In this document: positions 35,538 to 46,510 of the stretch, piece by piece
Layout: each line of letters starts with the position of its first letter
Position numbering within the stretch: the stretch's first letter is position 1
Source: Pseudomonas nabeulensis
GTDB lineage: Bacteria; Pseudomonadota; Gammaproteobacteria; Pseudomonadales; Pseudomonadaceae
Direction: 5' to 3'
Length of the DNA: 64,000 bases
Assembly: GCF_004682045.1 (NCBI RefSeq)
Contig: NZ_QUZT01000027.1
Coordinates: forward strand, 1 to 64,000
Made by a program: the position numbers and the translations under genes
Notes under the pieces: generated by a model
What the model saw: only the letters and a program-made list of their open reading frames with translations
Database searches by the model: none
What the model was told of the DNA's origin: nothing

Positions 35538-38500
35538 ACCTGTCGCGGCTGTTTATCCTTCGCCCGGTCGCCACCACGCTGAGCATGCTGGCCATTGTCT
35601 TGGCCGGCATCATTGCCTATCGCTTGCTGCCGGTGTCGGCCTTGCCCCAGGTGGACTACCCGACCATCCGCGTGATGACGTTGTACCCCGGCGCCAGCCC
35701 GGACGTAATGACCAGTGCGGTCACCGCGCCGCTGGAGCGCCAGTTCGGGCAGATGCCGGGCCTGACGCAGATGGCGTCCACCAGTTCCGGCGGCGCCTCG
35801 GTGCTGACCCTGCGTTTCAACCTCGACATCAACATGGATGTCGCCGAGCAACAGGTGCAGGCTGCGATCAACGCCGCCACCAACCTGTTGCCCAAGGATT
35901 TGCCGGCGCCGCCGGTGTACAACAAGGTCAACCCGGCGGACACCCCGGTGCTGACCCTGGCGATCACCTCCAAGACCATGTTGCTGCCCAAGCTCAATGA
36001 CTTGGTCGACACGCGCATGGCGCAAAAAATTGCCCAGATCAGCGGCGTCGGCATGGTCAGCATTGCCGGCGGCCAGCGCCAGGCTGTGCGCATCAAGGTC
36101 AACCCGGAAGCCCTGGCGGCCAACGGCTTGAACCTGTCGGACGTGCGCACCCTGATCGCCGCGTCCAACGTCAACCAGCCCAAGGGTAACTTTGACGGCC
36201 CAACGCGGGTGTCGATGCTCGACGCCAACGACCAGTTGGTCTCACCGCAGCAATATGCCGAGCTGATCCTGGCCTACAACAACGGCGCGCCGCTGCGCCT
36301 GAAAGACGTGGCGCAGATCGTCGATGGCGCCGAGAACGAACGCCTCGCCGCGTGGGCCAATGAAAACCAGGCCGTGCTGCTGAATATCCAGCGCCAACCC
36401 GGTGCCAACGTGATCGAGGTGGTCGACCGCATCAAGGCGCTGCTGCCGAGCATCACCGACAACCTGCCGGCCGGCCTGGATGTGACGGTACTCACCGACC
36501 GCACCCAGACCATCCGCGCTTCGGTCACTGACGTACAACATGAATTGCTGATCGCCATTGCCTTGGTGGTGATGGTGACGTTCCTGTTCCTGCGCCGCGT
36601 CAGCGCGACGATTATTCCGTCCATCGCCGTGCCGCTGTCCCTGGTGGGCACCTTTGGCGTGATGTACCTGGCGGGCTTCTCCATCAACAACCTGACGCTG
36701 ATGGCCCTGACCATCGCCACGGGGTTTGTGGTGGACGATGCCATCGTGATGCTGGAGAACATTTCCCGCTATATCGAGGAAGGCGAAACGCCGATGGCCG
36801 CGGCGCTCAAGGGCGCCAAGCAGATCGGCTTTACCCTGGTGTCCCTGACCCTGTCGCTGATTGCGGTACTGATCCCGCTGCTGTTCATGGCCGATGTGGT
36901 CGGGCGGCTGTTCCGCGAATTCGCCATCACCCTGGCGGTGGCAATCCTGATTTCCCTGGTGGTGTCGCTCACGCTGACGCCAATGATGTGCGCGCGCTTG
37001 CTCAAGCGTGAACCCAAGGAAGAAGAGCAGGGCCGTTTCTACAAGGCCAGCGGTGCCTGGATCGATTGGCTGATCGAAGCCTACGGACGCAAATTGCAGT
37101 GGGTGCTCAAGCATCAACCGCTGACCCTGCTGGTGGCCATCGCCACTCTGGGCCTGACCGTATTCCTCTACCTGGTGGTGCCCAAAGGCTTTTTCCCGGT
37201 GCAGGACACCGGGGTGATCCAGGGCATTTCCGAGGCGCCGCAGTCGATTTCCTTCGCCGCGATGAGCCAGCGCCAGCAGGAATTGGCCAAGATCATCCTG
37301 GAGGATCCGGCCGTGGAAAGCCTGTCTTCCTACATCGGTGTAGACGGTGATAACGCCACGCTCAACAGCGGTCGTCTGCTGATCAACCTCAAGCCCCACG
37401 GCCAGCGTGACCTGAGCGCGGCCCAGGTGATCACGCGCCTGCAACCGCACATCGACAAGCTGGTGGGCATCCGTCTGTTCATGCAGCCGGTGCAGGACCT
37501 GACCATCGAAGACCGTGTAAGCCGCACCCAGTACCAATTCAGCATGTCCTCGCCAGACGCCGACCTGCTGGCGCTGTGGAGTGACAAACTGGTACATGCC
37601 CTCAGCCAGTTGCCGGAGCTCACCGACGTTGCCAGTGACTTGCAGGACAAAGGCCTGCAAGTGTTCCTGGTGATCGACCGCGATGCGGCCTCGCGTCTGG
37701 GCGTCAGCGTGTCGACCATCACCGACGCGCTGTACGACGCCTTCGGCCAGCGGCAGATTTCCACCATCTACACCCAGGCCAGCCAGTACCGCGTGGTATT
37801 GCAGGCCCAATCGGGCGAAACCCTGGGCCCGGCGGCACTGAACCAGATCCACGTGAAGACCACCGATGGCGGGCAGGTACGCCTGTCGAGCCTGGCCCAT
37901 GTGGAACAGCGTCAGGCGCAGTTGGCGATTGCGCATATCGGCCAGTTCCCGGCGGTAATGATGTCGTTCAACCTGGCCCCTGGCGTGGCGCTGGGCAAAG
38001 GCGTGGAGCTGATCAACCAGACCCAGAAAGACATCGGCATGCCGGTGGGTGTGCAGACACAATTCCAGGGCGCGGCCCAGGCGTTTGAAGCGTCGCTGTC
38101 GAGCACCTTGCTGCTGATCCTGGCAGCGGTGGTGACCATGTACATCGTGCTCGGCGTGCTCTACGAGAGTTATATCCACCCGATCACCATCCTCTCGACC
38201 TTGCCGTCGGCGGCGGTGGGGGCCTTGCTCGCCTTGCTGCTCAGCGGCAATGACCTGGGCATGATCGCGATCATCGGCATTATTTTGTTGATCGGTATCG
38301 TGAAAAAGAACGCGATCATGATGATCGACTTCGCCCTCGATGCCGAACGTAACCAGGGCCTCGACCCGCAGACCGCGATCTACCAGGCGGCGCTATTGCG
38401 CTTCCGGCCAATCCTGATGACCACCCTGGCTGCCTTGTTTGGTGCGGTGCCGTTGATGTTGGCCACCGGTTCCGGTGCAGAGCTGCGTCAACCGTTGGGC

Positions 38501-38635
38501 CTGGTCATGGTCGGTGGTTTGCTGGTGAGTCAGGTATTGACCCTGTTCACCACGCCGGTGATCTACCTGTATTTCGACCGCCTTGGCCGTCGCTGGCGCA
38601 AAGAGCCGCAAAGCCTGGAGCCGGTTGAGTCATGA
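35534..38635 (+). CDS. muxB: RND efflux pump subunit MuxB (MdtB type)
   Basis: A 1033-residue RND transporter. It begins [45 protein letters not shown], the MdtB/C style start. The TM4 relay aspartates are in [16 protein letters not shown], and the TM10 lysine region is [21 protein letters not shown]. In MdtABC-like pumps two MdtB plus one MdtC form the trimer. It overlaps muxA and muxC by 4 nt each (ATGA), so translation is coupled. Substrates in P. aeruginosa include novobiocin, aztreonam and macrolides; here that is inference. Confidence 0.94.
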   Translation: MNLSRLFILRPVATTLSMLAIVLAGIIAYRLLPVSALPQVDYPTIRVMTLYPGASPDVMTSAVTAPLERQFGQMPGLTQMASTSSGGASVLTLRFNLDINMDVAEQQVQAAINAATNLLPKDLPAPPVYNKVNPADTPVLTLAITSKTMLLPKLNDLVDTRMAQKIAQISGVGMVSIAGGQRQAVRIKVNPEALAANGLNLSDVRTLIAASNVNQPKGNFDGPTRVSMLDANDQLVSPQQYAELILAYNNGAPLRLKDVAQIVDGAENERLAAWANENQAVLLNIQRQPGANVIEVVDRIKALLPSITDNLPAGLDVTVLTDRTQTIRASVTDVQHELLIAIALVVMVTFLFLRRVSATIIPSIAVPLSLVGTFGVMYLAGFSINNLTLMALTIATGFVVDDAIVMLENISRYIEEGETPMAAALKGAKQIGFTLVSLTLSLIAVLIPLLFMADVVGRLFREFAITLAVAILISLVVSLTLTPMMCARLLKREPKEEEQGRFYKASGAWIDWLIEAYGRKLQWVLKHQPLTLLVAIATLGLTVFLYLVVPKGFFPVQDTGVIQGISEAPQSISFAAMSQRQQELAKIILEDPAVESLSSYIGVDGDNATLNSGRLLINLKPHGQRDLSAAQVITRLQPHIDKLVGIRLFMQPVQDLTIEDRVSRTQYQFSMSSPDADLLALWSDKLVHALSQLPELTDVASDLQDKGLQVFLVIDRDAASRLGVSVSTITDALYDAFGQRQISTIYTQASQYRVVLQAQSGETLGPAALNQIHVKTTDGGQVRLSSLAHVEQRQAQLAIAHIGQFPAVMMSFNLAPGVALGKGVELINQTQKDIGMPVGVQTQFQGAAQAFEASLSSTLLLILAAVVTMYIVLGVLYESYIHPITILSTLPSAAVGALLALLLSGNDLGMIAIIGIILLIGIVKKNAIMMIDFALDAERNQGLDPQTAIYQAALLRFRPILMTTLAALFGAVPLMLATGSGAELRQPLGLVMVGGLLVSQVLTLFTTPVIYLYFDRLGRRWRKEPQSLEPVES

Positions 38636-41600
38636 ACCTGTCCGGACCTTTTATTCGCCGGCCGGTTGCCACCATGCTGTTGAGCCTGGCGATCATGTTG
38701 CTGGGCGGCGTGAGCTTCAATCTGCTGCCGGTGTCGCCGCTGCCGCAGATCGACTTCCCGGTGATCGTGGTGTCGGCCAGCTTGCCCGGTGCCAGCCCCG
38801 AGGTGATGGCATCGACCGTGGCCACGCCGCTGGAGCGTTCGTTCGGCGCGATTGCCGGCATCACCACCATGAGCAGTTCGTCGAGCCAGGGCTCCACGCG
38901 GGTGATTCTGGCGTTTGATTCCGACCGCGATATCAACGGCGCGGCGCGTGAGGTGCAAGCGGCAATCAACGCCTCGCGCAACTTGTTGCCCAGTGGTATG
39001 CGCAGCATGCCCACCTATAAGAAGATCAACCCGTCCCAGGCACCGATCATGGTGCTGTCGCTGACCTCGGACGTGTTGCAGAAAGGTCAGCTGTACGACT
39101 TGGCCTCGACCATCCTGTCCCAAAGCCTGTCCCAGGTGCCGGGTGTGGGCGAAGTGCAGATCGGCGGCAGTTCCTTGCCGGCGGTGCGTATCGAGCTGGA
39201 GCCCAAGGCCCTCGACCAGTACGGCGTGGCCCTGGACGATGTGCGTAACACCATCGCCAACGCCAACCAGCGTCGGCCAAAGGGCTCCCTGGAAGACAGC
39301 GAGCGCAATTGGCAGATCCAGGCCAATGACCAGCTGGAAAAAGCCAAGGACTACGAACCGCTGCTGATTCGCTACCAGAACGGCGCGGCGTTGCGCCTGG
39401 GGGATGTGGCCAAGATCAGTGACGGTGTGGAAGACCGCTACAACAGTGGTTTCTTCAACAACGAGCCGGCGGTGCTGCTGGTGATCAACCGCCAGTCCGG
39501 CGCCAACATCATCGAGACCGTCCGCCAGATCAAGGCGCAGTTGCCGGCGTTGCAGGCGGTGCTGCCGTCCAGCGTCAAGCTCAACCTGGCCATGGACCGC
39601 TCGCCGGTGATCACTGCCACCCTGCATGAAGCCGAGATGACTCTGCTGATTGCCGTGGCCCTGGTGATCCTGGTGGTGTACCTGTTCCTCGGTAACTTCC
39701 GCGCCTCGTTGATCCCAACCCTTGCAGTGCCGGTGTCGCTGGTGGGCACCTTTGCGGTGATGTACCTGTTCGGCTTCTCATTGAACAACTTCTCGCTGAT
39801 GGCGCTGATCCTCGCCACTGGCCTGGTGGTGGACGACGCCATCGTGGTGCTGGAGAACATTTCCCGGCATATCGACGACGGTGTGCCGCCGATGAAGGCG
39901 GCGTACCTGGGGGCCAAGGAAGTCGGGTTCACCTTGCTGTCGATGAACGTGTCGCTGGTGGCGGTGTTTCTGTCGATCCTGTTTATGGGCGGCATCGTCA
40001 CCAACCTGTTCCGCGAGTTCTCCATCACCTTGTCGGCGGCGATCATCGTCTCGCTGGTGGTGTCGCTGACCCTGACCCCGATGCTCTGCGCCCGTTGGCT
40101 CAAGCCCCATGTCAAAGGGCAGATGACCGGCTTGCAACGCTGGAGCCAGAAGCTCAACGACCGCATGGTCGCCGGCTACGCCACCAGCCTGGATTGGGTA
40201 CTGCGTCACCGTCGCCTGACCTTGCTCAGCCTGTTGATCACCGTGGGCGTGAATATTGCGCTGTACGTGGTGGTGCCAAAAACCTTCATGCCACAGCAAG
40301 ACACCGGCCAACTGATCGGCTTTGTGCGCGGCGATGACGGGCTGTCGTTCAATGTGATGCAGCCGAAGATGGAGACGTTCCGCCAGGCCGTACTCAAGGA
40401 CCCGGCGGTGCAGAGCGTGGCTGGCTTTATCGGTGGTAACAACGGCACCAATAACGCGGTGATGCTGGTGCGCCTCAAGCCCATCAGCGAGCGCAAGGTC
40501 TCTGCCCAGGCGGTGATCGAGCGTCTGCGCAAGGACGTACCGTTGGTGCCGGGTGGGCGCCTGTTCCTGATGGCTGACCAGGACCTGCAATTCGGTGGCA
40601 GTCGCGACCAGACCAGCGCGCAGTATTCCTACATCCTGCAAAGCGGTGACTTGGCCGCGTTGCGCCTGTGGTACCCGAAAGTGGTCGCGGCCTTGCGCGA
40701 ATTGCCGGAGCTCACCGCCATTGATGCCCGCGAAGGTCGGGGGGCGGCGCAGGTTACGCTGGTGGTCGACCGCGACCAGGCCAAGCGCCTGGGCATCGAC
40801 ATGAGCATGGTCACGGCGGTGCTGAATAACGCCTACAGCCAGCGGCAGATTTCCACCATCTACGACAGCCTCAACCAGTACCAGGTGGTGATGGAGGTCA
40901 ATCCCAAATACGCCCAGGACCCGATCACCCTGAACCAGATGCAGGTGATTACGGCTGATGGTGCGCGAGTGCCGTTGTCGACCATTGCCCATTATGAAAA
41001 CAGCCTGGCGGATGATCGGGTCAGTCATGAAGGCCAGTTCGCCTCGGAAAATATCGCCTTCGATATGTCGCCCGGGGTGACGGTGGAGCAGGGCACGGCC
41101 GCCATCGAGCGGGCGATTGCCAAGGTCGGTTTGCCGGAAGACGTGATCGCCAAGATGGCCGGCACCGCCGATGCCTTTGCGGCGACCCAGAAGGGCCAGC
41201 CGTTCATGATCCTCGGCGCGCTGGTGGCGGTGTACCTGGTGCTGGGCATCCTCTATGAAAGCTACATTCACCCGCTGACGATTCTGTCGACATTACCGTC
41301 GGCCGGTGTCGGCGCGTTGCTCGCGATTTACCTGACCGGTGGCGAGTTCAGCCTGATTTCCTTGCTGGGCCTGTTCCTGTTGATCGGCGTGGTGAAGAAA
41401 AACGCGATCTTGATGATTGACCTGGCCTTGCAGCTGGAGCGCCACGACGGCCTCGGGCCACTGGAGTCGATTCGCAGCGCCTGCCTGCTGCGGCTGCGCC
41501 CGATCTTGATGACCACCCTGGCGGCCATCCTCGGTGCCTTGCCCTTGCTGCTGGGCGCGGGGGATGGCGCAGAAATGCGTCGCCCGCTGGGCCTGACCAT

Positions 41601-41739
41601 TATTGGCGGCCTGGTGTTCAGCCAGGTCCTGACCCTTTACACCACCCCGGTGGTTTACCTTTATCTCGACCGCGCGCGCCATCGTTTCAACGCCTGGCGC
41701 GGCGTACGGACCGATGCTGCCTTGGACACTGCGCTATGA
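38632..41739 (+). CDS. muxC: RND efflux pump subunit MuxC (MdtC type)
   Basis: A 1035-residue RND transporter paralogous to MuxB. It opens [45 protein letters not shown]; the TM4 pair is [21 protein letters not shown] and TM10 carries [22 protein letters not shown]. It pairs with MuxB in a hetero-trimer. The stop overlaps the start of opmB by 4 nt. MdtC/MuxC is the subunit carrying the proton pathway in the E. coli system; that division of labour is carried over by homology only. Confidence 0.94.
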   Translation: MNLSGPFIRRPVATMLLSLAIMLLGGVSFNLLPVSPLPQIDFPVIVVSASLPGASPEVMASTVATPLERSFGAIAGITTMSSSSSQGSTRVILAFDSDRDINGAAREVQAAINASRNLLPSGMRSMPTYKKINPSQAPIMVLSLTSDVLQKGQLYDLASTILSQSLSQVPGVGEVQIGGSSLPAVRIELEPKALDQYGVALDDVRNTIANANQRRPKGSLEDSERNWQIQANDQLEKAKDYEPLLIRYQNGAALRLGDVAKISDGVEDRYNSGFFNNEPAVLLVINRQSGANIIETVRQIKAQLPALQAVLPSSVKLNLAMDRSPVITATLHEAEMTLLIAVALVILVVYLFLGNFRASLIPTLAVPVSLVGTFAVMYLFGFSLNNFSLMALILATGLVVDDAIVVLENISRHIDDGVPPMKAAYLGAKEVGFTLLSMNVSLVAVFLSILFMGGIVTNLFREFSITLSAAIIVSLVVSLTLTPMLCARWLKPHVKGQMTGLQRWSQKLNDRMVAGYATSLDWVLRHRRLTLLSLLITVGVNIALYVVVPKTFMPQQDTGQLIGFVRGDDGLSFNVMQPKMETFRQAVLKDPAVQSVAGFIGGNNGTNNAVMLVRLKPISERKVSAQAVIERLRKDVPLVPGGRLFLMADQDLQFGGSRDQTSAQYSYILQSGDLAALRLWYPKVVAALRELPELTAIDAREGRGAAQVTLVVDRDQAKRLGIDMSMVTAVLNNAYSQRQISTIYDSLNQYQVVMEVNPKYAQDPITLNQMQVITADGARVPLSTIAHYENSLADDRVSHEGQFASENIAFDMSPGVTVEQGTAAIERAIAKVGLPEDVIAKMAGTADAFAATQKGQPFMILGALVAVYLVLGILYESYIHPLTILSTLPSAGVGALLAIYLTGGEFSLISLLGLFLLIGVVKKNAILMIDLALQLERHDGLGPLESIRSACLLRLRPILMTTLAAILGALPLLLGAGDGAEMRRPLGLTIIGGLVFSQVLTLYTTPVVYLYLDRARHRFNAWRGVRTDAALDTAL

Positions 41740-43304
41740 CCGATTCAACCAACATCTCCGCCGGCGCCGGTTTACTGTGGCGAGGGAGCTTGCTCCCGCT
41801 GGGCTGCGAAGCGGCCCCAAAAAAGCTTGGGAGCGCTTCGCACTCCAGCGGGAGCAAGCTCCCTCGCCACAAAGGCATAAAGCTTTTGGCAATGGTCATT
41901 TGTGGCGCGCTGCTCAGCGCCTGCGCCATCGGCCCCGACTACAAGCGCCCGGAGATCACCGAACCGGTGCAATTCAAAGAGGCCCAGGGCTGGCGCCAAG
42001 CCACTCCAAGCGACTCTCTGGCCCGTGGTGCCTGGTGGGAGCTATACGGCGACCGTCAGCTCAATGACCTGGTGACGCGCCTGAACAACGCCAACCAGAC
42101 CGTGGCCCAGGCCGAAGCGCGCTTTCGCCAGGCCCAGGCGCAGGTACGCAGCGCACGCGGTGCATTCTTCCCCACCGTGGACCTGAGTGCCGGCAAGACC
42201 CGCGCCAGCCAAGGCACCGGTAGCAGCAACGCCAGCTTGAGCAGCTCCAGCAGCGGTATCCGCGATACCCTCAACACGCAGTTGGGCGTGAGTTGGGAGG
42301 CGGATGTCTGGGGCAAGTTGCGCCGTGGCCTGGAAGCCAACGAAGCCACGGCCGAAGCCAGCTCGGCGGACCTGGCGGCGATGCGCTTGAGCCAGCAATC
42401 GGAACTGGTGCAAGACTACCTGCAACTGCGCGTCATGGATGAACAGACCCGTCTGCTGCAAGCCACCGTCGACGCTTACCAGCGCTCGCTGACCATGACC
42501 GAAAATCAATACCGCGCCGGTGTGTCCGGCAAGGACGCCATCGCCCAGGCGCAAACCCAGCTCAAGAGCACCCAGGCCAGCCTGATCGACTTGATCTGGC
42601 AGCGCGCCCAGCTGGAAAACGCCATCGCGGTATTGATCGGCGAAGCACCGGCCAACTTCAACCTGGCGGTCAGCAAGGACATTCCGGCGCTGCCGCAGAT
42701 TCCGCTCAGCGTGCCGTCGCAACTGCTGGAACGTCGCCCGGACATCGCTTCGGCCGAACGCTCGGTGATTGCCGCCAACGCCAATATCGGCGTGGCCAAG
42801 GCTGCCTACTACCCGGACCTGACCTTGAGCCTGGCCGGTGGTTACTCCAGCAGCACCTACGCCGACTGGATCAGCCTGCCGAACCGCTTCTGGTCGGTGG
42901 GACCCAAAGTCGCCATGACCCTGTTCGACGGCGGCCAGCGCTCGGCCGAAGTCGACCGCAGCATCGCCAGCTATGACGAAACCGTGGCCAAGTACCGGCA
43001 GACCGTGCTGGATGGTTTCCGTGAAGTGGAAAACTACATGGTGCAGTTGAAAGTGCTGGAAGACGAAGCGGTGGTCAGCAATGAAGCGCTGGACGCGGCG
43101 CGCGAATCGCTGCGCCTTACCGAGAACCAGTACAAGGCGGGGTTGATTGCGTATCTGGATGTGGTGACGGTGCAGGCCACGGCGTTAAGCAATGAGCGCA
43201 CCGTATTGACGTTGTTGCAGACGCGGTTGGTGGCCAGTGTGCAGTTGATTGCCGCGCTGGGTGGCGGTTGGGATGGGCAAACCCCGATCAGCGACAAAGA
43301 TTAG
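41736..43304 (+). CDS. opmB: Outer-membrane efflux channel OpmB, with REPIN inside its 5' end
   Basis: A 522-residue outer-membrane factor of the NodT/OprM type. Mature features are the lipobox LLSACAIGPDYKRPEI, the first channel repeat (NNANQTVAQAEARFRQAQAQVRSARGAFFPTVDLSAG) and the second (ASAERSVIAANANIGVAKAAYYPDLTLSLAGG). The unusual point is codons 14-45: they are a 96-bp REPIN (41776-41871) inserted in frame, giving WRGSLLPLGCEAAPKK and following residues before the signal core GIKLLAMVICGALLSAC. The coupled ATG at 41736 (ATGA with muxC) gives a long basic N-region; the only other ATG near (41892) would leave a very short signal peptide. Without the insert the protein would be 490 residues. 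Confidence 0.88.
   Translation: MTDSTNISAGAGLLWRGSLLPLGCEAAPKKLGSASHSSGSKLPRHKGIKLLAMVICGALLSACAIGPDYKRPEITEPVQFKEAQGWRQATPSDSLARGAWWELYGDRQLNDLVTRLNNANQTVAQAEARFRQAQAQVRSARGAFFPTVDLSAGKTRASQGTGSSNASLSSSSSGIRDTLNTQLGVSWEADVWGKLRRGLEANEATAEASSADLAAMRLSQQSELVQDYLQLRVMDEQTRLLQATVDAYQRSLTMTENQYRAGVSGKDAIAQAQTQLKSTQASLIDLIWQRAQLENAIAVLIGEAPANFNLAVSKDIPALPQIPLSVPSQLLERRPDIASAERSVIAANANIGVAKAAYYPDLTLSLAGGYSSSTYADWISLPNRFWSVGPKVAMTLFDGGQRSAEVDRSIASYDETVAKYRQTVLDGFREVENYMVQLKVLEDEAVVSNEALDAARESLRLTENQYKAGLIAYLDVVTVQATALSNERTVLTLLQTRLVASVQLIAALGGGWDGQTPISDKD
41776..41871. repeat. REPIN (GGCGAGGGAGC subtype) inside opmB
   Basis: Two perfect 27-bp inverted arms (41776-41802 and 41845-41871), starting TGTGGCGAGGGAGCTTGCTC, flank a 42-nt middle that itself has an imperfect GCGAAGCGG / GCGCTTCGC stem. 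Length 96 bp, divisible by three. It is the only REP in the window found wholly inside a protein-coding gene. Confidence 0.93.
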
Positions 43305-43336
43305 AACCGAATCCAGATGCAATGGGGGAGATCCAA

Positions 43337-43426
43337 TGTGGGAGGGGGCTTGCCCCCGATAGCGGTGGGTCAGCTAATACATGTGCTGACTGACACCCTG
43401 CTATCGGGGGCAAGCCCCCTCCCACA
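43337..43426. repeat. REP doublet after opmB
   Basis: Canonical paired REP (left TGTGGGAGGGGGCTTGCC, complementary right arm) beginning 32 nt after the opmB stop. No other terminator is visible for the mux operon. Confidence 0.92.
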
Positions 43427-43473
43427 TTTGAACCTAATTGTGTCCTGAATCTGTGGTGTTTTTGAGCCATTGG

Positions 43474-43505
43474 TTTGACGTCAAAAAGACAGTGATGGCT
43501 ATACG
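43474..43505 (+). promoter_or_regulatory. Possible promoter with palindrome upstream of mucR
   Basis: TTGACG (43475) and TATACG (43500) are spaced 19 nt and could form a sigma-70 promoter. The -35 element is embedded in the perfect palindrome TTTGACGTCAAA (43474-43485), a possible operator. The -10 match is imperfect and spacing long. Confidence 0.35.
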
Positions 43506-43564
43506 CTAATAATTCAACTGTACAAGAATTATTCTCGCTACAATCGGCCGCTTTGCCACCTGGC

Positions 43565-43583
43565 ACGGGCCTTTCAGGCCCGT
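43565..43583 (+). other. Perfect stem-loop in the mucR leader
   Basis: ACGGGCCT-TTC-AGGCCCGT forms an 8-bp stem with a 3-nt loop, ending 17 nt before the mucR ATG. No T-run follows, so a terminator is unlikely; it could affect translation or mRNA stability. Confidence 0.55.
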
Positions 43584-43600
43584 CAGTCTTGAGAAGTCCC

Positions 43601-45697
43601 ATGCTGATCGGTAGCTATTCTCCCTCCCTGGTTGTGATCTCGCTGTTCGTCGCGATCCTGGCTTCCTATACCGCGCTGGACCTGTCCGGTCGTATCGCAA
43701 CGGCCAAGGGCCGCGCTGTTTATTTGTGGATGGCCGGCGGTGCCATCGCCATGGGCATTGGCGTGTGGTCCATGCATTTTATCGGCATGCTGGCGCTGCG
43801 TTTGCCGTTTGCGTTGGGCTTCGACGTGGGCATTACCGCGTTGTCGTTGCTGATCGCCATGTTGTCCAGCGGCTTTGCGTTGTGGCTGATCAGCCAGCCA
43901 CGCTTGCCCGCTTGGCAGTTGGCATTTGGCGCACTGGTGATGGGCGCGGGTATCGCGGCCATGCACTACACCGGCATGGCTGCGATGCGCATGACCCCAG
44001 GCATCGACTATGACCCGACCTTGTTTGGCGTCTCATTACTGATCGCCGTTGCCGCCTCCGGCGCGGCGCTGTGGATCGCCTACAACCTGCGACGCAACAC
44101 GCCGTACGTGCGCCTGATGCGGGGCGGCGCCGCGGTGATCATGGGCTTTGCCATCGTCGGTATGCATTACACCGGCATGGCCGCCGCGCAGTTCGCCGAC
44201 GAGAGTTTTTGTGGTGCTGCGTTGTCCGGCTTGAGCGGTAAAGGCCTGGACAACCTGGTGGTGGTCACCAGCCTCGCAGTGCTAGCCATCGCGTTGCTCA
44301 CCTCGCTGCTCGACGCGCGCCTGGAAGCACGCACGGCTGTGCTCGCGGACTCGTTGTCATTGGCTAACCAGGAGCTGACTCATCTCGCCCTGCACGACAT
44401 GCTCACTGGCCTGCCCAACCGCACGTTGCTCGCCGACCGCATCCAGCAGTCCATACAGACGGTGAGAGAGAAGGGCGGTTGCTTCGCCCTGATGTTTATC
44501 GACCTGGACGGCTTCAAGCCGGTCAATGATGCGTTTGGCCATCACATGGGTGACCAGTTGTTGCGGGAAGTCGGCCTGCGCCTGCGCGAAGACCTGCGCA
44601 GCCAGGACACCCTCTCACGCATAGGCGGCGACGAGTTTGTATTGCTGGTGCAACTGACCCAGCCAGACGATGCGCTGCGCTTGGCCGAGCGCCAGGTCGG
44701 CTTGATCGACCGCGCGTTCAAGGTGGCCGAGCATGAGCTGAAGATTTCTGCCAGCGTCGGCATCGCCATGTTCCCCGGCAACGGTGGTAACCCTGATGAA
44801 CTGCTGATGAACGCCGATGCGGCGATGTACCACGCCAAAGGCATGGGCAAGAACGGCTACAGCTTCTTCGATGTGTCGATGAACACCAATGCGCGTAAAC
44901 AACTGCAACTGTTGCAGGATCTGCGCAATGCCATCGAGTACCAACAATTTCGCCTGTATTACCAGCCCAAGTTCGACGCGGTCAGTGGCATTCCGGTTGG
45001 CGCCGAAGCGCTACTGCGTTGGGAGCATCCGCAACAAGGCCTGTTGCTGCCGGCTACGTTTATCGAGCTGGCGGAAAAGACCGGACTGATCATTGCCATC
45101 GGCGACTGGGTACTCAATGAAGCCTGCCGCCAGATGGCGCTCTGGTACGCCCAAGGCTATGAAGATTGGCGCATTGCGGTGAACCTGTCGGCGTTGCAGT
45201 TTTGCCACGCCGGGTTGGTCAACAGTGTGGCCAAGGCCCTGGAGTGTCACCAGTTGCCGGCCAACAACCTGACCCTGGAAATCACCGAAACCACTGCCAT
45301 GAGCGATGCCGATGCGAGCATGACGGTGTTGCAACAGTTGTCGGACATGGGTGTCGATCTGTCCATCGATGACTTTGGCACCGGTTACTCCAGCTTGATG
45401 TACCTCAAGCGCCTGCCGGCCAATGAGTTGAAGATCGACCGCGGGTTTGTGCGCGACCTGGAACACGACAGCGACGACGCTGCCATCGTTTCGGCCATCG
45501 TCGCCCTCGGTCAGGCGTTGGGCCTGCGCATCGTCGCAGAGGGTGTGGAGACCGACGTGCAGCAGAACTTCCTCACGCGGCTGGGCTGCAACTCGCTGCA
45601 GGGTTACCTGCTGGGCCATCCGCTGCCGGCAGACAATTTCATGGCGGATATCCAACGCGCCGAAGAAGCCGTCACGCCTGACAAAAGCCGTGCATGA
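43601..45697 (+). CDS. mucR: MHYT-GGDEF-EAL cyclic-di-GMP protein (MucR-like)
   Basis: 698 residues from the ATG at 43601. The N-terminus is an MHYT sensor domain (residues 1 to about 200): three membrane-embedded motifs SMHFIGM, AMHYTGMAA and GMHYTGMAA, thought to bind copper and sense O2, CO or NO. The GGDEF domain has an intact active site (GGDEF 342-346) and inhibitory I-site RSQD five residues before it. The EAL domain has GAEALLRW (EAL 469-471), TLEITETTAM and DDFGTGYSSL, so both synthesis and hydrolysis of c-di-GMP look possible. Domain order and length fit P. aeruginosa MucR, which controls alginate production. Confidence 0.88.
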   Translation: MLIGSYSPSLVVISLFVAILASYTALDLSGRIATAKGRAVYLWMAGGAIAMGIGVWSMHFIGMLALRLPFALGFDVGITALSLLIAMLSSGFALWLISQPRLPAWQLAFGALVMGAGIAAMHYTGMAAMRMTPGIDYDPTLFGVSLLIAVAASGAALWIAYNLRRNTPYVRLMRGGAAVIMGFAIVGMHYTGMAAAQFADESFCGAALSGLSGKGLDNLVVVTSLAVLAIALLTSLLDARLEARTAVLADSLSLANQELTHLALHDMLTGLPNRTLLADRIQQSIQTVREKGGCFALMFIDLDGFKPVNDAFGHHMGDQLLREVGLRLREDLRSQDTLSRIGGDEFVLLVQLTQPDDALRLAERQVGLIDRAFKVAEHELKISASVGIAMFPGNGGNPDELLMNADAAMYHAKGMGKNGYSFFDVSMNTNARKQLQLLQDLRNAIEYQQFRLYYQPKFDAVSGIPVGAEALLRWEHPQQGLLLPATFIELAEKTGLIIAIGDWVLNEACRQMALWYAQGYEDWRIAVNLSALQFCHAGLVNSVAKALECHQLPANNLTLEITETTAMSDADASMTVLQQLSDMGVDLSIDDFGTGYSSLMYLKRLPANELKIDRGFVRDLEHDSDDAAIVSAIVALGQALGLRIVAEGVETDVQQNFLTRLGCNSLQGYLLGHPLPADNFMADIQRAEEAVTPDKSRA

Positions 45698-45751
45698 CGG
45701 CTATTCTTGGGCCCAGCCATACACATCAGGTTGAATCAGGAGAGCGTACGC

Positions 45752-46498
45752 ATGGACAAAGTCGTCATCATCACCGGGGGCAGTCGTGGGATTGGCGCCG
45801 AGACGGCATTGCTGGCCGCCCGCCAGGGCTATCGTGTCTGCATCAATTACCAGTCTGACGAAGCCGCCGCCCTGAGCGTGCTTGAGAAGGTCCGCGCGTT
45901 GGGTGCACAGGCCATCGCCGTGCGTGCGGACGTAAGCATCGAAGATGAAGTGATTGGCCTGTTCAACCGCGTCGACGCGGAGTTGGGGCGCGTGACCGCG
46001 CTGGTCAATAACGCCGGCACCGTGGGGCATAAGTCGCGGGTGGACGAGATGTCCGAGTTCCGCATTCTCAAGATCATGAAGACCAACGTACTGGGGCCGA
46101 TCCTGTGTGCCAAGCATGCGGTGCTGCGCATGTCGCCCAAGCATGGCGGGCAGGGCGGCAGCATCGTCAATGTGTCATCGGTGGCGGCACGGTTGGGGTC
46201 GCCGGGTGAGTATGTTGACTATGCGGCGTCCAAAGGGGCGCTGGATACCTTCACCCTGGGTCTTTCGAAAGAAGTGGCGGGTGAGGGGATTCGCGTCAAT
46301 GCGGTGCGCCCCGGCTATATTTTCACGGACTTCCATGCCTTGAGCGGCGATCCTGACCGGGTCAGCAAGCTGGAATCCGGCATCCCCATGGCCCGTGGCG
46401 GGCGCCCGGATGAAGTGGCAGAGGCGATTGTCTGGTTGTTGTCGGATAAGGCCTCGTATGCCACGGGGACATTCTTGGATTTGGGGGGCGGTCGTTAG
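45752..46498 (+). CDS. SDR family oxidoreductase
   Basis: A 248-residue classical short-chain dehydrogenase/reductase. The cofactor motif is TGGSRGIG (residues 8-15), with LVNNAG (NNAG stability motif) and the catalytic Ser (IVNVSSVAARLGS), Tyr and Lys (YVDYAASKGAL). The ending GTFLDLGGGR matches glucose-1-dehydrogenase-like or 3-oxoacyl-ACP-reductase-like SDRs. AGGAGA precedes the ATG at 45752. The substrate cannot be read. It lies 54 nt after mucR on the same strand, so may be co-transcribed, and converges with the hrp-box gene, leaving only 12 nt. Confidence 0.88.
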   Translation: MDKVVIITGGSRGIGAETALLAARQGYRVCINYQSDEAAALSVLEKVRALGAQAIAVRADVSIEDEVIGLFNRVDAELGRVTALVNNAGTVGHKSRVDEMSEFRILKIMKTNVLGPILCAKHAVLRMSPKHGGQGGSIVNVSSVAARLGSPGEYVDYAASKGALDTFTLGLSKEVAGEGIRVNAVRPGYIFTDFHALSGDPDRVSKLESGIPMARGGRPDEVAEAIVWLLSDKASYATGTFLDLGGGR

Positions 46499-46510
46499 GC
46501 GACGCCATTA

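Noticed and set aside
36242-38179. Long open frame on the minus strand opposite muxB (about 645 codons)
   Set aside because: It is His/Gln/Arg-rich with no family resemblance and lies fully antisense to a conserved RND gene; such frames are common in GC-rich DNA.
43561-43576. TGGCACGGGCCTTTCA, resembling a sigma-54 promoter upstream of mucR
   Set aside because: The -12 GC doublet is replaced by TC and the site is only about 25 nt from the ATG, within a stem-loop. The essential element is missing.
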